A stretch of DNA of 64,000 nt from Warburgia ugandensis (lineage: Eukaryota; Streptophyta; Magnoliopsida; Canellales; Canellaceae): positions 21,568,414 through 21,632,413 of the forward strand of contig CP141134.1 in assembly GCA_035236585.1 (NCBI GenBank), read 5' to 3'. A model generated the notes under the pieces. It was not told the DNA's origin. It saw only the letters and a list, made by a program, of their open reading frames with translations, and ran no database searches. Positions 22,475 through 34,265 of this stretch are shown piece after piece. The position numbers and the translations under genes were made by a program. Numbering within the stretch: the stretch's first letter is position 1; each line of letters begins with the position of its first letter.

Positions 22475-23149
22475 ACTACTGTTCTCCAAAAGACATGACC
22501 CTAAACCGTTGCCTTGGGTCAAAAAAGGGGTGGATTCTGTTACGAGATTGATGACCACTGGAAGAATCAACCATATCTAAATCCATATTTTCATTTTGAA
22601 CACGGTATTGTGAAAATTGACATGTCAGCATCCAATCGGACATTATTTATCTTTAATTGTAAAAATGCAATGGATCCATCTCTTATATATGAATAACAAT
22701 CTTGGAATATCTCCAAGTTGTGTATCAAATAGCAAAAGCTTGCAAGACCCTCCAGATAGTAGTCTTTCATTACAAAGCATAACAGACAGATCATGATAAA
22801 TGTGGAAAAGATACAGAGAACACCTTTTAACAAGTCAAACTGCAGAATATTATGAAATAGCAGGGGCTGTGATCACTTACTTCACATGATTTATAGCATC
22901 TCGACACAAGGCTAGAGTTCGGACCATGGCTGTATCTCTACCTCCCACATTACCATACCTCGCTTGTCAATGACTGCAGGCAAAGTAACAAAACAAGTAG
23001 TCATTTCTAGAATTAATTGATAAGTTCATAGGATGGAAACCTACTAAGGAACTGCTCTTGTCTTCTCTCCTAACACGTGCTAAATTTATTTATAATGGAA
23101 AGAATTCACAGGGTGTTATTTAGTAGTTTGTATATGTTCACAAGAAGAT

Positions 23150-23334
23150 AAAAAGGGCAGCCTGGTGCATGAAGCTCCTGCATATGTGAAGTCCGAGAAA
23201 GGGGCAGACCACAAAGGTTCTATAGTATGCAATCTTACCGTATACTTTTTGCAAGACACTGTTTCCGTGCCTTGAACCTGTGACCTCTAGGTCACACGGT
23301 GACAACTCAACCGTTGCACCAAGGCTTCCCTTAA
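23150..23334 (-). mobile_element. Au-type SINE, full length
   Basis: On the reverse strand it begins AAGGGAAGCCTTGGTGCAAC and holds an A-box (TGGTGCAACGGT) and a B-box (AGGTCACAGGTTCAAGGC). It then has GGAAACAGTGTCTTGC, TAGAACCTTTGTGGTCTGCC and a GGGAGCTT-like end close to CACCAGGCTGCCC. This order is that of the Au SINE, a tRNA-derived, RNA polymerase III-transcribed family mobilised by LINE enzymes. The element is 185 bp, flanked on both sides by the same 13 bases, TTCACAAGAAGAT (23137-23149 and 23335-23347). It lies in the intron between the fourth and fifth exon pieces of the P-loop pseudogene and is better preserved than anything around it, which suggests fairly recent insertion. Confidence 0.9.
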
Positions 23335-25353
23335 TTCACAAGAAGATGAAATTAAAATTACTAAGCCAAAAATAGTCTAGATGAAAAGTATTCTCAATCC
23401 ATGATTTGGTCTAACTCAAGTCAGTTGTCCACCAACTCAACAGAACCACATTACTCTATGATCCTAACTCCATCCAAGAGATAAAGTTGGACACCCACTA
23501 GAACAGTCAGTCCAAGCATGTCATTGGTCCACCAATTCATACGTCTAAAGCACCTTTGTTAGAAGGTAAATTGTGGGGGAAAAGCGACTCAGAAATCACC
23601 TTTACTCTATGTTCCCCTAAAATATCTTTGCTGTGCGTGTTTATTCATGGAAAAGCACCTTTGATGTCTAGCCATGTTCTTAGGAACACACCATGCGCCA
23701 TAAAGCATGGTTGCAAAACAGTCATTGCTGTAAGGAAGAACATTCATATGCTATGGTTCATCTTTGTAGAATGGTTTTCCTTTAGTTTGCCACTGTTCAT
23801 TTTCTGAACTAAAATAAGTCTTCAAAATGCAGCATCCAATGGAAATGGCCTAAACCACCTAATCTTATGTATGTAAGCATATCAGTGTATGCGACTTAAC
23901 ATATGATAAATAACTTTCACTAAATAAGGCACTAAATCATCAACCAGGACTGCTAGAGGGAAGTTCTTGTGTGGGTGAAATGCTGCAAAGTATTTCTTGA
24001 GCCCTTCATCATTCTGATATACCTGCAAATGATGGAGAAAGCTTGCATTATCCAGAAACTGCTCATTGGACAGCATTTTAACAAAACAGAGGATAATGAT
24101 TGAGCTAAGAATAATTCAGTAAAACAAAGAATTAGAAATTCCAGATAATGGAATACCGTGAATCTTCTAGTTCTGTTTCTTCTTCATAGTAATATAGAAA
24201 TACTACAATGCCAAGCAACAGAAACAGGCAGAGATATAAATATGAAGCTTTGTATGAAAAGGTTTGCATTATCTAACATCAGGAATATTTAAGCAATAGA
24301 CAAATCCAACTTTATGTTATGCCAGTCATCAAGAGCTGTTGTATGGTGTCTCTGCATGCATCAGCACACAAAGTTACAGACAGTTAACAGTATATGAGGA
24401 ACACTGATGTTGGTAAAATTGATTATCTTCTGGTCGAGATCTTAAATGGGTCATGCACCAAAAAACTTCTCCACAGGAAATTAATATTCCTAACTACCAC
24501 AACTTAGAAAGTTTGAAACAATGTTATTATAATTTAACCAAACTTGGAGGTTTAAGAACATCAATGAAGAAGGCTTTTATGAACCATCTACATGGCTAGA
24601 CAGACGTGAATGATTTTGATCACCAACCATCCAAGCTCCCAATATACTTTAGCTGGGTGTTTACACAACTACAAACACGATGAAGTTTCCAATAGTCTCT
24701 TGCACTCGATGGGGGTTTTAGTGTGCAAGTAGGTCTGGCGCTCATGTCAATAAGATAGCTAACAGAAGTTCATATATTTGCACGTCTTAAGATGATAGTT
24801 GGAACCTTCAACTTCAGACTTTTAATTAAAGTATGTACAGAGTTTTAGACCGTTATCAGCCACTAATAAGAAGTTCACAAAAAATAAAGGGGCTTCAACA
24901 TCAAAACAGGGGAGTACGAGTGTTGATTTTGTAAAACAATAGTTGTAACTTCATTATCTGCTTTCTTGAGGCTGTTTTGAGAGGAGAATTGGATTAAGGT
25001 ATCAATGGACTATTACCTTTCCCAGGTATTTGCTGCAATCTCCAAACTGAGGTAAGACATATTCAGATACAGGTAACAAAGAGCAAAACCCTTGGACTGT
25101 TGTTGTTCGGAATACAAGTTTGGAGGCTGCAAATTTCGAAGGTTAAAAATACCGTCCATGTTGCATAAAGAAGCAAAGCAATATACAAAGAGAAAACCTC
25201 AGTGGGTCCCAGTACTCACTTCATTTGTATCCGCTGAAATACATCCGAGGTTGAATCAATACCCTGACAAGGAAATGCAGAATTATAAACACAAAGAAAT
25301 TAATGAAGAAACTAAAACAAACAAATAGAAAGTGTAGGCAGAAAAAGGCGTGC

Positions 25354-25472
25354 CTGGGATAAAATTGGGGGCTTTGTTTCCAGTCTCTGTTTGTTATAGA
25401 TGAAACTAACATTTGCACAAGCGCTCTGTGAAGCCTGATTAAAGACAAACTGAAAAAGGAGAGGTCTTCCCG
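25354..25472 (-). pseudogene. Exon 2 of P-loop pseudogene, frameshift after Walker A
   Basis: The acceptor is a GTGCAG. The first base completes the Cys codon begun by TG at the end of exon 1, then GKTS. Two bases are then missing before LFQFVFNQASQSACANVSFI, and the frame stays open to RLETKPPILSQ. It ends in phase 0, matching the next exon. The donor is GC rather than GT, so it is either a GC-AG intron or a mutated site. Confidence 0.65.
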
Positions 25473-25783
25473 CTGCACGTACACATATTTAGAGGAAGGA
25501 TTATTATTTATTTTATGGGGAAATGCTCCTTCCACTTGCTCTGTTCGGTTCTTTACGCCACATCTGTTGTTGGTAATTTCTTCAACAATTCAGACAAAGT
25601 ACAAACAGTAAATCAAGACTCAATAAATTAGCATTCATGCTCCAAACAAGTGGTGCACAAAACTAGCTCTTATCACATGCGCCGGCAAATGCGGACGCCA
25701 GCAACCTGCACAGCTTGGTGCGCGAAGGTGGAAGGAGTGAACACATGTACCTACCAGGAGGGAGGACCGGAGAGAAGCATCAT

Positions 25784-26433
25784 CTTGTTAATGCGTTTTT
25801 GTCGCTGAGATCATTTTGCTTAGTTGAGAAAGAAATGAGTAATTCAGAACACTTGTTCCACTATTTGCTTCAAAGAATTATGGGCATTATTTTGAATAGA
25901 AATTGGCCTTTACTAATTCACGTTGTTGGTTGAGCAAGGCGATGTCATCTAAAAACTCTGGAAGCATTGATAGAAACAAACAAGCGAGAGCCTATGAGAT
26001 TCAACGGAAGATGATGTGATCACTCCATAAGCATTCTTTCACTTCGATAAACAACACTTGTCAGAGTGGCTCTCGTGATACTCTCAATATGATGCAGAAC
26101 TACAAGCCATAGCTATTGATAAGCATTAAAGTTCATCTCTTCATTAAAGTTCATCATCGGGTGATTTCTAATCTCATATGTGTTGAGGAGTACTTTCTAC
26201 TACACATCTTGGATTTTGATTTCCTAACCGTCCATTTGAGGGCCACGAATGAGAGGCATCCGATACTCGGATGGATGCATGTTTTAGCATCAATAGCATG
26301 ACCAACCAGATAGATGGTTGCATCCTTGAAAAGAGTGAGCTACCAGATATCTTCCCAATTTAATGGTCTTATCACTACCATTGCTTCAAACTTTTTCATT
26401 AAAGAATAATAGTGGTGATGTCAACCAAAGACT
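25784..26433. other. No gene recognised, upstream of P-loop pseudogene
   Basis: This would include the promoter of the reverse-strand pseudogene, but no clear TATA box or conserved element is visible. ORFs at 25715-25933 and 26116-26301 are short, without family features. Confidence 0.35.
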
Positions 26434-26942
26434 TTGTGGTGCATTGAGAAAGGAATAGAAGATATTCTCTCAGGCCTTCTAGCATACTATTTCTCACCAC
26501 ATTTGGCGGTCATAAGTTTTTGTTTTTTATTATTATTTTTTCTAGGTTTAGGACACACGTCTACGGTATTGCTTTCTCCAAAGTGTTTATGGAATATTAT
26601 TACGACTATATCGATTAGAGGTTTTACCATTTTTGAATATTGTTTTTCCAAGCGTATTTGGCTCTTGAAGATTTAGATTCCTGTAGGGTTGCTAAAGAAG
26701 AAATTTTTGTATTCCAATTATCACTTAATAGAGGTTTTCCCTCGACCTTGATGGGTTTCCCATGTAAAAAGTTCCATTATTTTAGTTATGTTTGCTTACT
26801 TTAATTTCTACTGTTGTATTTTATAGTTATATTATTATCTTTGGGTCTTGCATTAATTTGAACATAAAAAATAGAAGTTTGTTAGTTTCTCAACTAGTGA
26901 TATTATTGCTAATTTGTTGTCTAATTTTTTTATGTGTAAGTC

Positions 26943-27065
26943 ATGGATGATGATGCAAAAGTTCATATCATTAGCTTGAATAGAAATATTTGGATGATAT
27001 GGAAGGAAAACATGGAAGACTTATTAAAGTAATAGAAATCAACTCTTTCCATTGTTCGTGTCAAT
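26943..27065 (+). pseudogene. copia gag N-terminus
   Basis: MDDDAKVHIISLNRNIWMIW, then KENMEDLLK followed by a stop. This matches the gag start of Tork/TAR-type copia (K..I..LNG.NY..WK..MEDLL). The part between this and the zinc knuckle (about 27065-27420) is unrecognisable. Confidence 0.7.
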
Positions 27066-27424
27066 GTGGAAGTAACTTTGAAAGGTGTAAAGGATATAAC
27101 TAGAATATGAATAGGGAATATAGTATAGTTGGGGAACAAAATAGGTAGACTGTGTGGCATAATGGTAAACAATAATGGATAGCACCACACTAACTGTTTA
27201 TATGTAATGGATGAGATTGGCTATTGATGCTTAGAAGTGTTGTTTTGGAGTGCAATAGTATATTTATAGCATGCATGCTAGTTTATCAATGTTCTTGCTT
27301 GCTTATCATTGGAAATAAGTATTGGCCCATCTAATTGGTTGAGGTCAAAATTGGGTATCTACATCAAGTAAAAAGTAAAAGGAAGATTAATAGCTGTGAG
27401 AGATCTAAAAAAATGACTAAGTCT

Positions 27425-27730
27425 ATCAAAGGAGTTACTTGCTTCCACTTACAACAAGTTAGGCCATGTGGAAAAGGACTATAGTAAATTGAAAAGGGAG
27501 AAACATAACGAAAATGATGATGAAAAGCAAGAAGAAAAAGAAACCACCATCATTGCTTCAGATGGAGAGGTTATCGATTTTTTAGGGTATGAAAAATTGT
27601 GTTTAAGTTGTCCTTGTCAATACATAGATTGGGTGAGTGACATAGGTTCTTCATATCATGCTACCCCATAGAAAGATTTCATCACATGTTATAAGTCAAT
27701 CGACTTTGATGTCGTGAGAGTAGGAAGTGA
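27425..27730 (+). pseudogene. copia zinc knuckle and protease
   Basis: With one frame change, a CFH..YNKLGHVEKDYSK stretch corresponds to the CX2CX4HX4C knuckle with two cysteines lost, one to Tyr. The open frame from 27468 continues KLKREKHNENDDEKQEEKE, then IASDGEVI, LCLSCPCQYIDWV and SDIGSSYHATP, and a stop. This equals the W..DSGAS.H.T protease active site with D-S-G read as D-I-G. DVVRVGSDTTKIVP follows, like the next protease strand (G.VRMGN...SKI.G). Confidence 0.75.
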
Positions 27731-28278
27731 TACAACAAAAATTGTGCCAAATCTTCTTATAAATTTGATCTTTATAAGAAAACTAGATTAAGAGGTTGAA
27801 GGATGGGATTCTCAGTGTTCTTCAGAGAAGAATGTGTCTTAGAACTCCTTACAAATTTGACTTAGTAAGGTTTGCATCTTAGGAGAAGGCTACAAAATTT
27901 GAATAAAGTGACTTCTAGTATAACCTACAAACCACTACTTCTCGTTTTAACATTTTTCATAAATGTGCATCTCTTAGAAAGAGGAACTTCTTATCATAAG
28001 TTTCCTTTCAAAAGAGGGTACTAAAATGAAAATTCTAAATGGGAGTGGCCTTAACATGATTTATGTGATGGATGTTCCTAAAGAAATATTTTTTTAATGA
28101 TTTTGGTAGTTTCAATCCAAGGTGTAGGGAATAAATACTCTCTCATCAAAATTTGATGGGATGGGAATATTTTCCTAAATGCCACTTGTGAGAAGTTCTC
28201 AAATATAAAAATCTTTTCTACGAGGATAGTTTTCCTTAATACACATCTCTTTCTTTCTCTCTCTCTCACACACACACA

Positions 28279-28369
<91 letters not shown>

Positions 28370-29139
28370 TAAGCATCCTATCTAGAAACATTATTACCAT
28401 TAATTAGAATGCTTTTTTGGCCTTTAGGTTTTAGTTAAAAGCATTTGTGGTTTCTAGCCTTTCAATTTTATCATCATTCTCATTGCTATTTTGATGTCCT
28501 TAGCCTCTTGCTCAAAAGGATGTTCGTTGTTTTTTTCATGCTTGCAATTTAGTGTTTCTAGTATCTATAATGTAAAAGATATTTCGACCGCAGCCCTTTC
28601 ATCATCTTTCAGTCAATTTTTGAGGGAATTTACCCAACTCAAGGTAAGGAAGCCAATTTGATGTTACCTGAGGCAAGTGCCCAGAACCACAAGAACAAAA
28701 GATTATAATAGTGCCACCATCACCTTCAACCACTAGTTTAGAGGCTTAGAGGAATGATCCCCCACTTACAAATATTCCATCACCACTATATGTTAACTTT
28801 GATGGTAAAGGTAAGGTCACGACAGCTGATAAAATATGAGATAGTATCAATTGAATAATTATCAAGGCAACTACATATAGAAGACTTTTTTTGAAGCCAA
28901 CTAGGATAATTCTACCATCTTAAAAAATGTGGCATCAAGGCTCCAAACTTGGAGTGTTTTGAGTTAGATGCGTCTAGTCTTAGGGCATTTGTTGACAAGG
29001 TGGAAGGAAACTCGAAAACTTGTTAAACGTGGTGTAGAAAAACCTAACGACTTGTCTAAATATTTTGTATGACTTCTTAAATTTGGATAATGTAGCACAG
29101 ACTCAAGGATATATATAGAAAATTATGCACATACCTCTA
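27731..29139. other. Unassigned DNA with a compound microsatellite
   Basis: No coding similarity recognised. Apart from the CT/CA microsatellite, the sequence is AT-rich and frequently stopped in all frames. Confidence 0.35.
28251..28366 (+). repeat. Compound microsatellite (CT)n(CA)n(CT)43
   Basis: A CT lead, seven CA units, then 43 CT units from 28281. It is the reverse complement type of the AG/TG array at 2478-2628. Confidence 0.95.
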
Positions 29140-31632
29140 CACCTAGGCTAAGGAACTAAATTAACATAGAAACCAAAAATGCATGAAATTAGAACTTTTT
29201 AAGTTTAGAACTTTCTAAAAACTAAAATTGAAAATAATATAAAACTAACCTAACATGCAAACTAAACCCAAACAATGATCAATTGAACTTAAACATGACC
29301 TAATCTAAGAAATCAAAGCCAGTTACCCTAACTTGAAGTGCATGATTTAAACAGAAACTGTATGGAATCAAGTTATATACATGAATTGAGCATGGATTTG
29401 TATCTAAACTAGGAAGCAACCTAAGATAACATAGAATGCATGGAACTAATCAACTAATGCATGAAGATTTAAACTAAGAATGACATGGAATAAACAAGTG
29501 ATCTAAGGAAGCAATCATCCAAAACCATGCGCATGAACCATGGGTTTGTGCACATGGTTCATGGGTTAGAAAATGACTTGTTTATTGAATTTTTAAGCCT
29601 GACAACATGTACTCTAATTCAAGCATTAACCAAACAATCTAAAGATCTAATTAAGTTCTTAAGCAAGCAGGTAAACAAGTGTATATAGTGCTGGAGATTA
29701 AGCATGAATACTATGTTGAAAAATTCTAGCACATGCTGTCTTTGAACATTCAATCAATTAGACATGGAAAGCATTATAAATAACACTTTTTATGCACCAA
29801 AACATTCAAGCTCTTAAGTATTTAAGATCTGAAATCAATCAGCAATAATATTCCACAAAGAACTTCTCTGATTGAATGTCAAATTACATAAAGATAGACA
29901 CATAAACATGTATACAATTTATGGAATTTGAGTGCTATTTCAAGACATGAAACTTAATGTAACTCAATTCTAAAACATCTTCTAAAACTCTAAAATGGAT
30001 TTCAAATGATTAGTAAGTGGATTTCAAGAGTGAACCAAAGGAAAATATGGCTAGAATAATGAAAGAACCTAAGGAAAAGAATGTCTAAAACTATTTCTAT
30101 CTTTAATAAAGAAAACATGGAATGCAAAGAAGGAAATCAAGGACTCAAGTCACTTCTTGGTTGTGACTACCAGCGAAGATTTAACTTTATTCTTTGAGGA
30201 ATAAGCAAGGAAAACTCAGAAGTTGAAGGAAAATATTCAAATCAAAACATAGGAAAAGGAATGAAAGTAAAGCAATAAGGAACTAACCTGAACTTGTTAG
30301 AGGTAAAACAAGGAAGAAACAACCCATAATGAAGAGAGCTTGATGGATGAAACAAGGAACAAAAAAGAGAGCAAGAAAAAGTGGGAGGCGTGGAGGGTCT
30401 TTTGAAGAGGAAAGAAGAGATGTGTTGGGGAGAAGAAGAGAAGGAAGGGGGGAAGGGTGGAGATGCCTCCTTCTTAGGAGGGGACATCATCCCCTTCTCC
30501 AAAAGTGTTCCATGTGGAAACCGCTCCCTCCTCTTTTATATGTTTGGCTGCTATCTAAGGGAAATCCTAGGGGAGAGGTGAGGTGGCATGGAATGATTGG
30601 TTAAGCTAGGGAAACTAAGAGGGAAAGCAAGGTGGGAGACACCTACTTTTTAGGAGGGGGCATCTCCCCCTTGTAGAAATCATGAAATTACTTAGGAAAA
30701 TAAAAAGAGATGGGAGAAAAGGATGGAGAGAGGTAGGAAAGAGAGAGAAAGAAAGGGAAAGAGGTGGAGTGAGGTGACTGCGTAGATTTAAGATTGATGG
30801 GTTAGTTGAAGTGGTAGTTTAAGAAGGTGGTACTCTTAGGCAAGGTGCAGAAGTCATAATGCTCTTGTATGGTGAGATGGAGAAAGAGGAAAAAGTGAGA
30901 AAATCATGGAAAAAAGAAGAAAAATAAACTGGGTTCTTCCTATTGGTCCACATGCTATCTTAACCAATTGGATTTTTCTTAAATATCTTCAAAATAACCC
31001 TTAAAAATTGATGGATATTTGCTTTAGATTTTCCTCCACTCATGGCCTTCATGTTGCTTGCTTTAACAGCTCATTTGGCTTGGCTTCATGGATGGCTTTA
31101 AGGGTTTTTTTGGCTTAGCTTGGTGGCTTAACACTTGGCTTTGATGGCTGGCTAGGCTCCATAGCTTGTCACATTCTTCATGTCTTACATGGGGTGACTT
31201 AAGTGAATCCCATGCAAAGGTGGTGGACTTTGCATGACTTGTGCATGGGCCTACTTTAGTTACATTTGACTTCTCCAATTCCATCCTTTGCTTGCCTTAA
31301 GGTAATCTTGATCCTTGATCTCACCTTGGATTGATGATATTTAGGCCTTGACTCGACTTTTGATCTTGATTTTTAATTTTCATCACAATTGATCTCGGCC
31401 ATCGGGTCATCATCTCGACTCCTACAAAAGTTGAAACCTATAATTATATCTTAGAAAAATGATTATTCACATACTTACCCTAGATTAACCTTTGAACTTG
31501 TACATTATCAAATATTTGATTTATTAGGTCAGAAATGCATGTGTTATAAATTATGGCCAAAAACCCTAATTTAATCGTACAAGTTATAACACATGGGAAA
31601 CTAATTAGGTGATTTTTATACAAATTTGGACA
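29140..31632 (-). mobile_element. LTR family A, copy 2 (A2), inverted
   Basis: Read in reverse it starts TGTCCAAATTTG at 31632 and matches A1 over most of its length. Examples are the TTATAACACATG block, the AAGCCA-rich block (31050-31230 as TGGCTT) and the low-complexity leader. Anchor phrases such as TGGTTCATGGGT (29562) and CATGACCTAATCTAAGAAATC also match. It lacks roughly the last 150 bp of the LTR, because similarity ends at about 29140. No primer site or internal sequence is attached. Confidence 0.75.
30462..30487 (+). other. Leader hairpin in LTR A2
   Basis: GATGCCTCC and GGAGGGGACATC form an imperfect foldback around TTCTTA. A second one, GGGGG-CATCT-CCCCC, lies at 30656-30670. Confidence 0.5.
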
Positions 31633-33260
31633 TTAATCATATGTCATGGGTCCAAACATGCCATACATGAATTTTCAGAGTTCAGAATGAAAATTAGGTG
31701 CTGCTATCAAAGTTAGAACAGTTAGAAACACTAAGTGGAACATTGAGCTTATCTGCATGGGTGTTCATATTAAAAGTAAAGGCAATAAAACATCCCATTA
31801 CATGCGTGCAAGATATCCACTACCGTGGGACTCTTCTAGGAGAAGCTCAAATCACATACAATGAGAGCAATTTTGAAATAAAAACAAGTTAAAAGACCAG
31901 GGCTCGCACAAGACACATTCCTTTCACTCTCTGTCATACTCAACAAAAAGAAGTGGCCACTTAAGGAAATGGAAGATTTTTCCATTCAAAGTGCTATTTC
32001 CTATCTTAATTCCACCTTTTTAAGAGAGAAAACTAAGGAATAAAGGTTGAAAAATAAAGGAGAAGAAGAGAGAGACAATTTATGGGAAATTTATTATTGG
32101 AAAGCATCCTTACCTTTCAAGAATTTAAAGGCAAAGATCTATCCTTGTTGAAGCATATCTTAAGCAACTAATGAATGCTCACTCAAACAAGAATGGACCA
32201 ACAAGAAGATAAACTACAATAAGGACTAGATTGGAGATTTTTTGGTGGCCTGCCCGCCTATTTTTATAGAGAAAAATGTCTCATTCAAAGGGGAAAGATG
32301 TCCCACCTTACTTCAAGCCTCTTGGCTAGAGAAATAATGGTGGGTTGTGAGAAAAATAAGGAGAAACCTAGAGTTGATAAGGAAATCTCAAAGGAATCTA
32401 GGCCATTCACTCTAAGGCATTCTAATCCAACAGTGGAGAGAAAAAGAGCCCTTCAAGAAGATTTTTGGGAAAAGAAAACTTCAACAGAATGTTATCCACT
32501 CAAGTTAGGGTTAAGATTATCCAATGTACAAGGATAAAGCAAAGGAAAGCTACAAACCCTAGCCACCATTCCCAAGTTGAGAGGTCAAACCAAAACCCTA
32601 ATGAAGGAAAGATCAACCATTCATTCCCATCTAGTGGTCCACCTTTCTTACATATTTTCTAAACTTCCACCAATTCCACAAAGTTACATGCCTCCTCCCA
32701 TACTCCTTTCCATTTCCCACATCACCACCTTGATTTTCTCCACTTCCTTTGTATCTTTTCCCTTCCCACCTATCCTTTTCCCTTCCCGACCTATCCTTTT
32801 CCTTTCCCCACCTCATCTCTTTCCACTTAACTATATCTCCTTCTATTCCATCCTCCATCCCATGTACCATACTTCCCTCCCAACAAGTTCCACCCCCCCT
32901 CCTTCCTTGCTTTTTTTTTTTTCTCCTTCTATTATTCTTCTTATCTCCATCACATCTTAACCATCCTTCCTCCCATTCTTCCTTAAATCTCAACCATCCA
33001 TTCTGTAGGCTTCTACGCCAGAAAACCTATAAATAGGGGTGCTTGATATAGAGTTTTATCTCTTACTTTTTCCTATAACTTATAGTCAAATGTAGGAGAG
33101 AGATCACTCTCACCAATTCTCCCTTAGGTCCAAAAGTCATCACAAGGAGAAGAGGTAAGATTCTTATCTATCCTCATTTTCCTACGCACCCTTCTTCCTA
33201 CATGCCCCATCCTTCCTTGAACCTACACACACTCTACACCATGCCTTTCTATAAAATCCT
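31633..33260 (+). repeat. Element B 5' LTR, left portion
   Basis: It aligns with 46331-47462, from AACATGCCATACATG to TCTCATCC-type wording. It includes GTGAAAC-type and GTCCCACC boxes and a long pyrimidine-rich leader (32640-32960). Beyond 33003 the copy at 47465 is replaced by LTR A3, so only this copy shows the promoter region. Leftward it abuts LTR A2. Confidence 0.6.
33028..33035 (+). promoter_or_regulatory. Putative LTR TATA box
   Basis: TATAAATA in CCTATAAATAGGGGTGC, 3' of a pyrimidine-rich tract, as expected for the U3/R border of element B. Confidence 0.5.
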
Positions 33261-34265
33261 CAATTTTAAATCCTAAAATAGTAATAAATTAAATTAAAAA
33301 TTATATGCATAGAAATTGGTTTTAAAAACACAAAACTAAAAGTACAAGGGCACTTTAATAATTTTGAGAGGCTCAAAATACATGGGCTATTTTTTTATAA
33401 GAGTACCCTCCCCTATCAACTTCGACTCCCTTGCCAAAAAAATTGGTCGGTGCCCGAGAAAAATGGATCACCAGCGTTAAAAGTAGCCCACCTTTTGTTC
33501 CATCAATCCATCTCAAGCCCTCTTGCCTCCAAAGATTGAATTTTCCAGAGATCCCTAGCAGAATCGCAATGCCGAAAAAAGTCTCTCTGGTGGCGTCAAT
33601 GACCGCGGACTGACTGAGGTAGGCCTCATCCCTTTTTTCCTCTTTCCATTTATAGCGTGTAAGTTCAGTTTTACATTAGTAGATGCCGAGAAACAGTTAG
33701 GGAATAAGCCAATGAAATTGTGACATAACAACGATCTACACGTTCATCTTGTGCATAACAAACCCAAGAACAAACCCTTTAAATTTTAGGGAAATCCAAC
33801 AGCTAGTGACCATAGAAATCAAGAAAAATAGTACGTAGGAGAAATTTAAGAATGTGAGAAAAATCAAGAAAAAAACCTTCGTTTTTGGCAAAATCAATCA
33901 AAAGGAGTGTCAAAAAATGAATGTACGTGAAATTCTTAGTAAAAGGGTATAAAAATCACAAAATTTGGGCACCTAGGGAGTCATTGGCGACTACCACACT
34001 CTGATCATCGTCTCCGGTGATGGCAACCATGTCAGCGCCTTGTCGCTGATGCCAGGATGCCAAGCAGGACGCCCAGGTGCAGATGGAGCACGAGTGTGCA
34101 CTATCGTAGCACGGGTAGCACAAGTGGGATGTTCCACGCGCTGTCACAAAAAGCTAGGATGCCCGACGTCTTGGTGACTAGGACCCACATGGTGCATCCC
34201 GCGGTGCATTCTAGGAGCGGGGCGTCCTGAGGACACCGGTATAAACCTATGATGACCTGGATTTT
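33261..34265. other. Unassigned DNA with GC-rich block
   Basis: 33261-33950 is AT-rich and non-coding. 33960-34235 is markedly GC-rich and CpG-containing compared with its surroundings. No gene is recognised. The short reverse ORF at 33956-34147 has no family features. Confidence 0.35.

Larger units (their letters stand above)
22141..25783 (-). pseudogene. P-loop ATPase pseudogene with introns (SWSAP1-like?)
   Basis: Reverse-strand exon pieces line up as one protein. 25755-25783: MMLLSGPPS with donor GTAGGT. 25354-25472: CGKTS, then LFQFVFNQA and RLETKPPILSQ. 25220-25263: GIDSTSDVFQRIQM with donor GTGAGT. 23921-24022: NDEGLKKYFAAFHPHKNFPL then AVLVDDLVPYL. 22881-22973: ARYGNVGGRDTAMVRTLALC then RDAINHV with donor GTAAGT. 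About 22591-22760: SCKLLLFDTQLGDIPRLLFI then YKRW. 22388-22570: VGKYSTALQYLVLEELIEE. Walker A (GPPSCGKTS) and a Walker B (AVLVDD) are visible, so the ancestor was a RecA-type P-loop ATPase, perhaps a nuclear recombination factor. Defects: 2 bases missing just after Walker A, a GC donor, one base missing at the start of the fourth exon, a TGA in the fifth, an uncertain sixth acceptor, and a tandem duplication at the end. The family name is a guess from memory of plant proteins; the pseudogene call is firmer. Confidence 0.65.
26434..27730 (+). mobile_element. Third Ty1/copia remnant (gag-protease part)
   Basis: Degraded gag start, zinc knuckle and protease signature follow each other on the plus strand. 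Upstream, 26434-26890 looks like an LTR (GGTTTTCCCTCGACCTTGAT, then GGGTTTCCCATGTAAA), the kind of wording found near the end of Tork/TAR copia LTRs. No primer site was found, and nothing of integrase or RT follows. The element is probably truncated at about 27730-28100. Confidence 0.65.

Noticed and set aside
25017..25128. Apparent exon on the reverse strand (SKLVFRTTTVQGFCS...) with AG and GT borders
   Set aside because: Its phase does not fit the flanking exon pieces of the P-loop pseudogene, whose two neighbours join well without it.
32577..33036. Long overlapping ORFs on both strands, 95-127 codons
   Set aside because: The region is pyrimidine-rich LTR leader; low stop density and Pro/Ser/Phe or Gly/Lys/Arg bias follow from composition.
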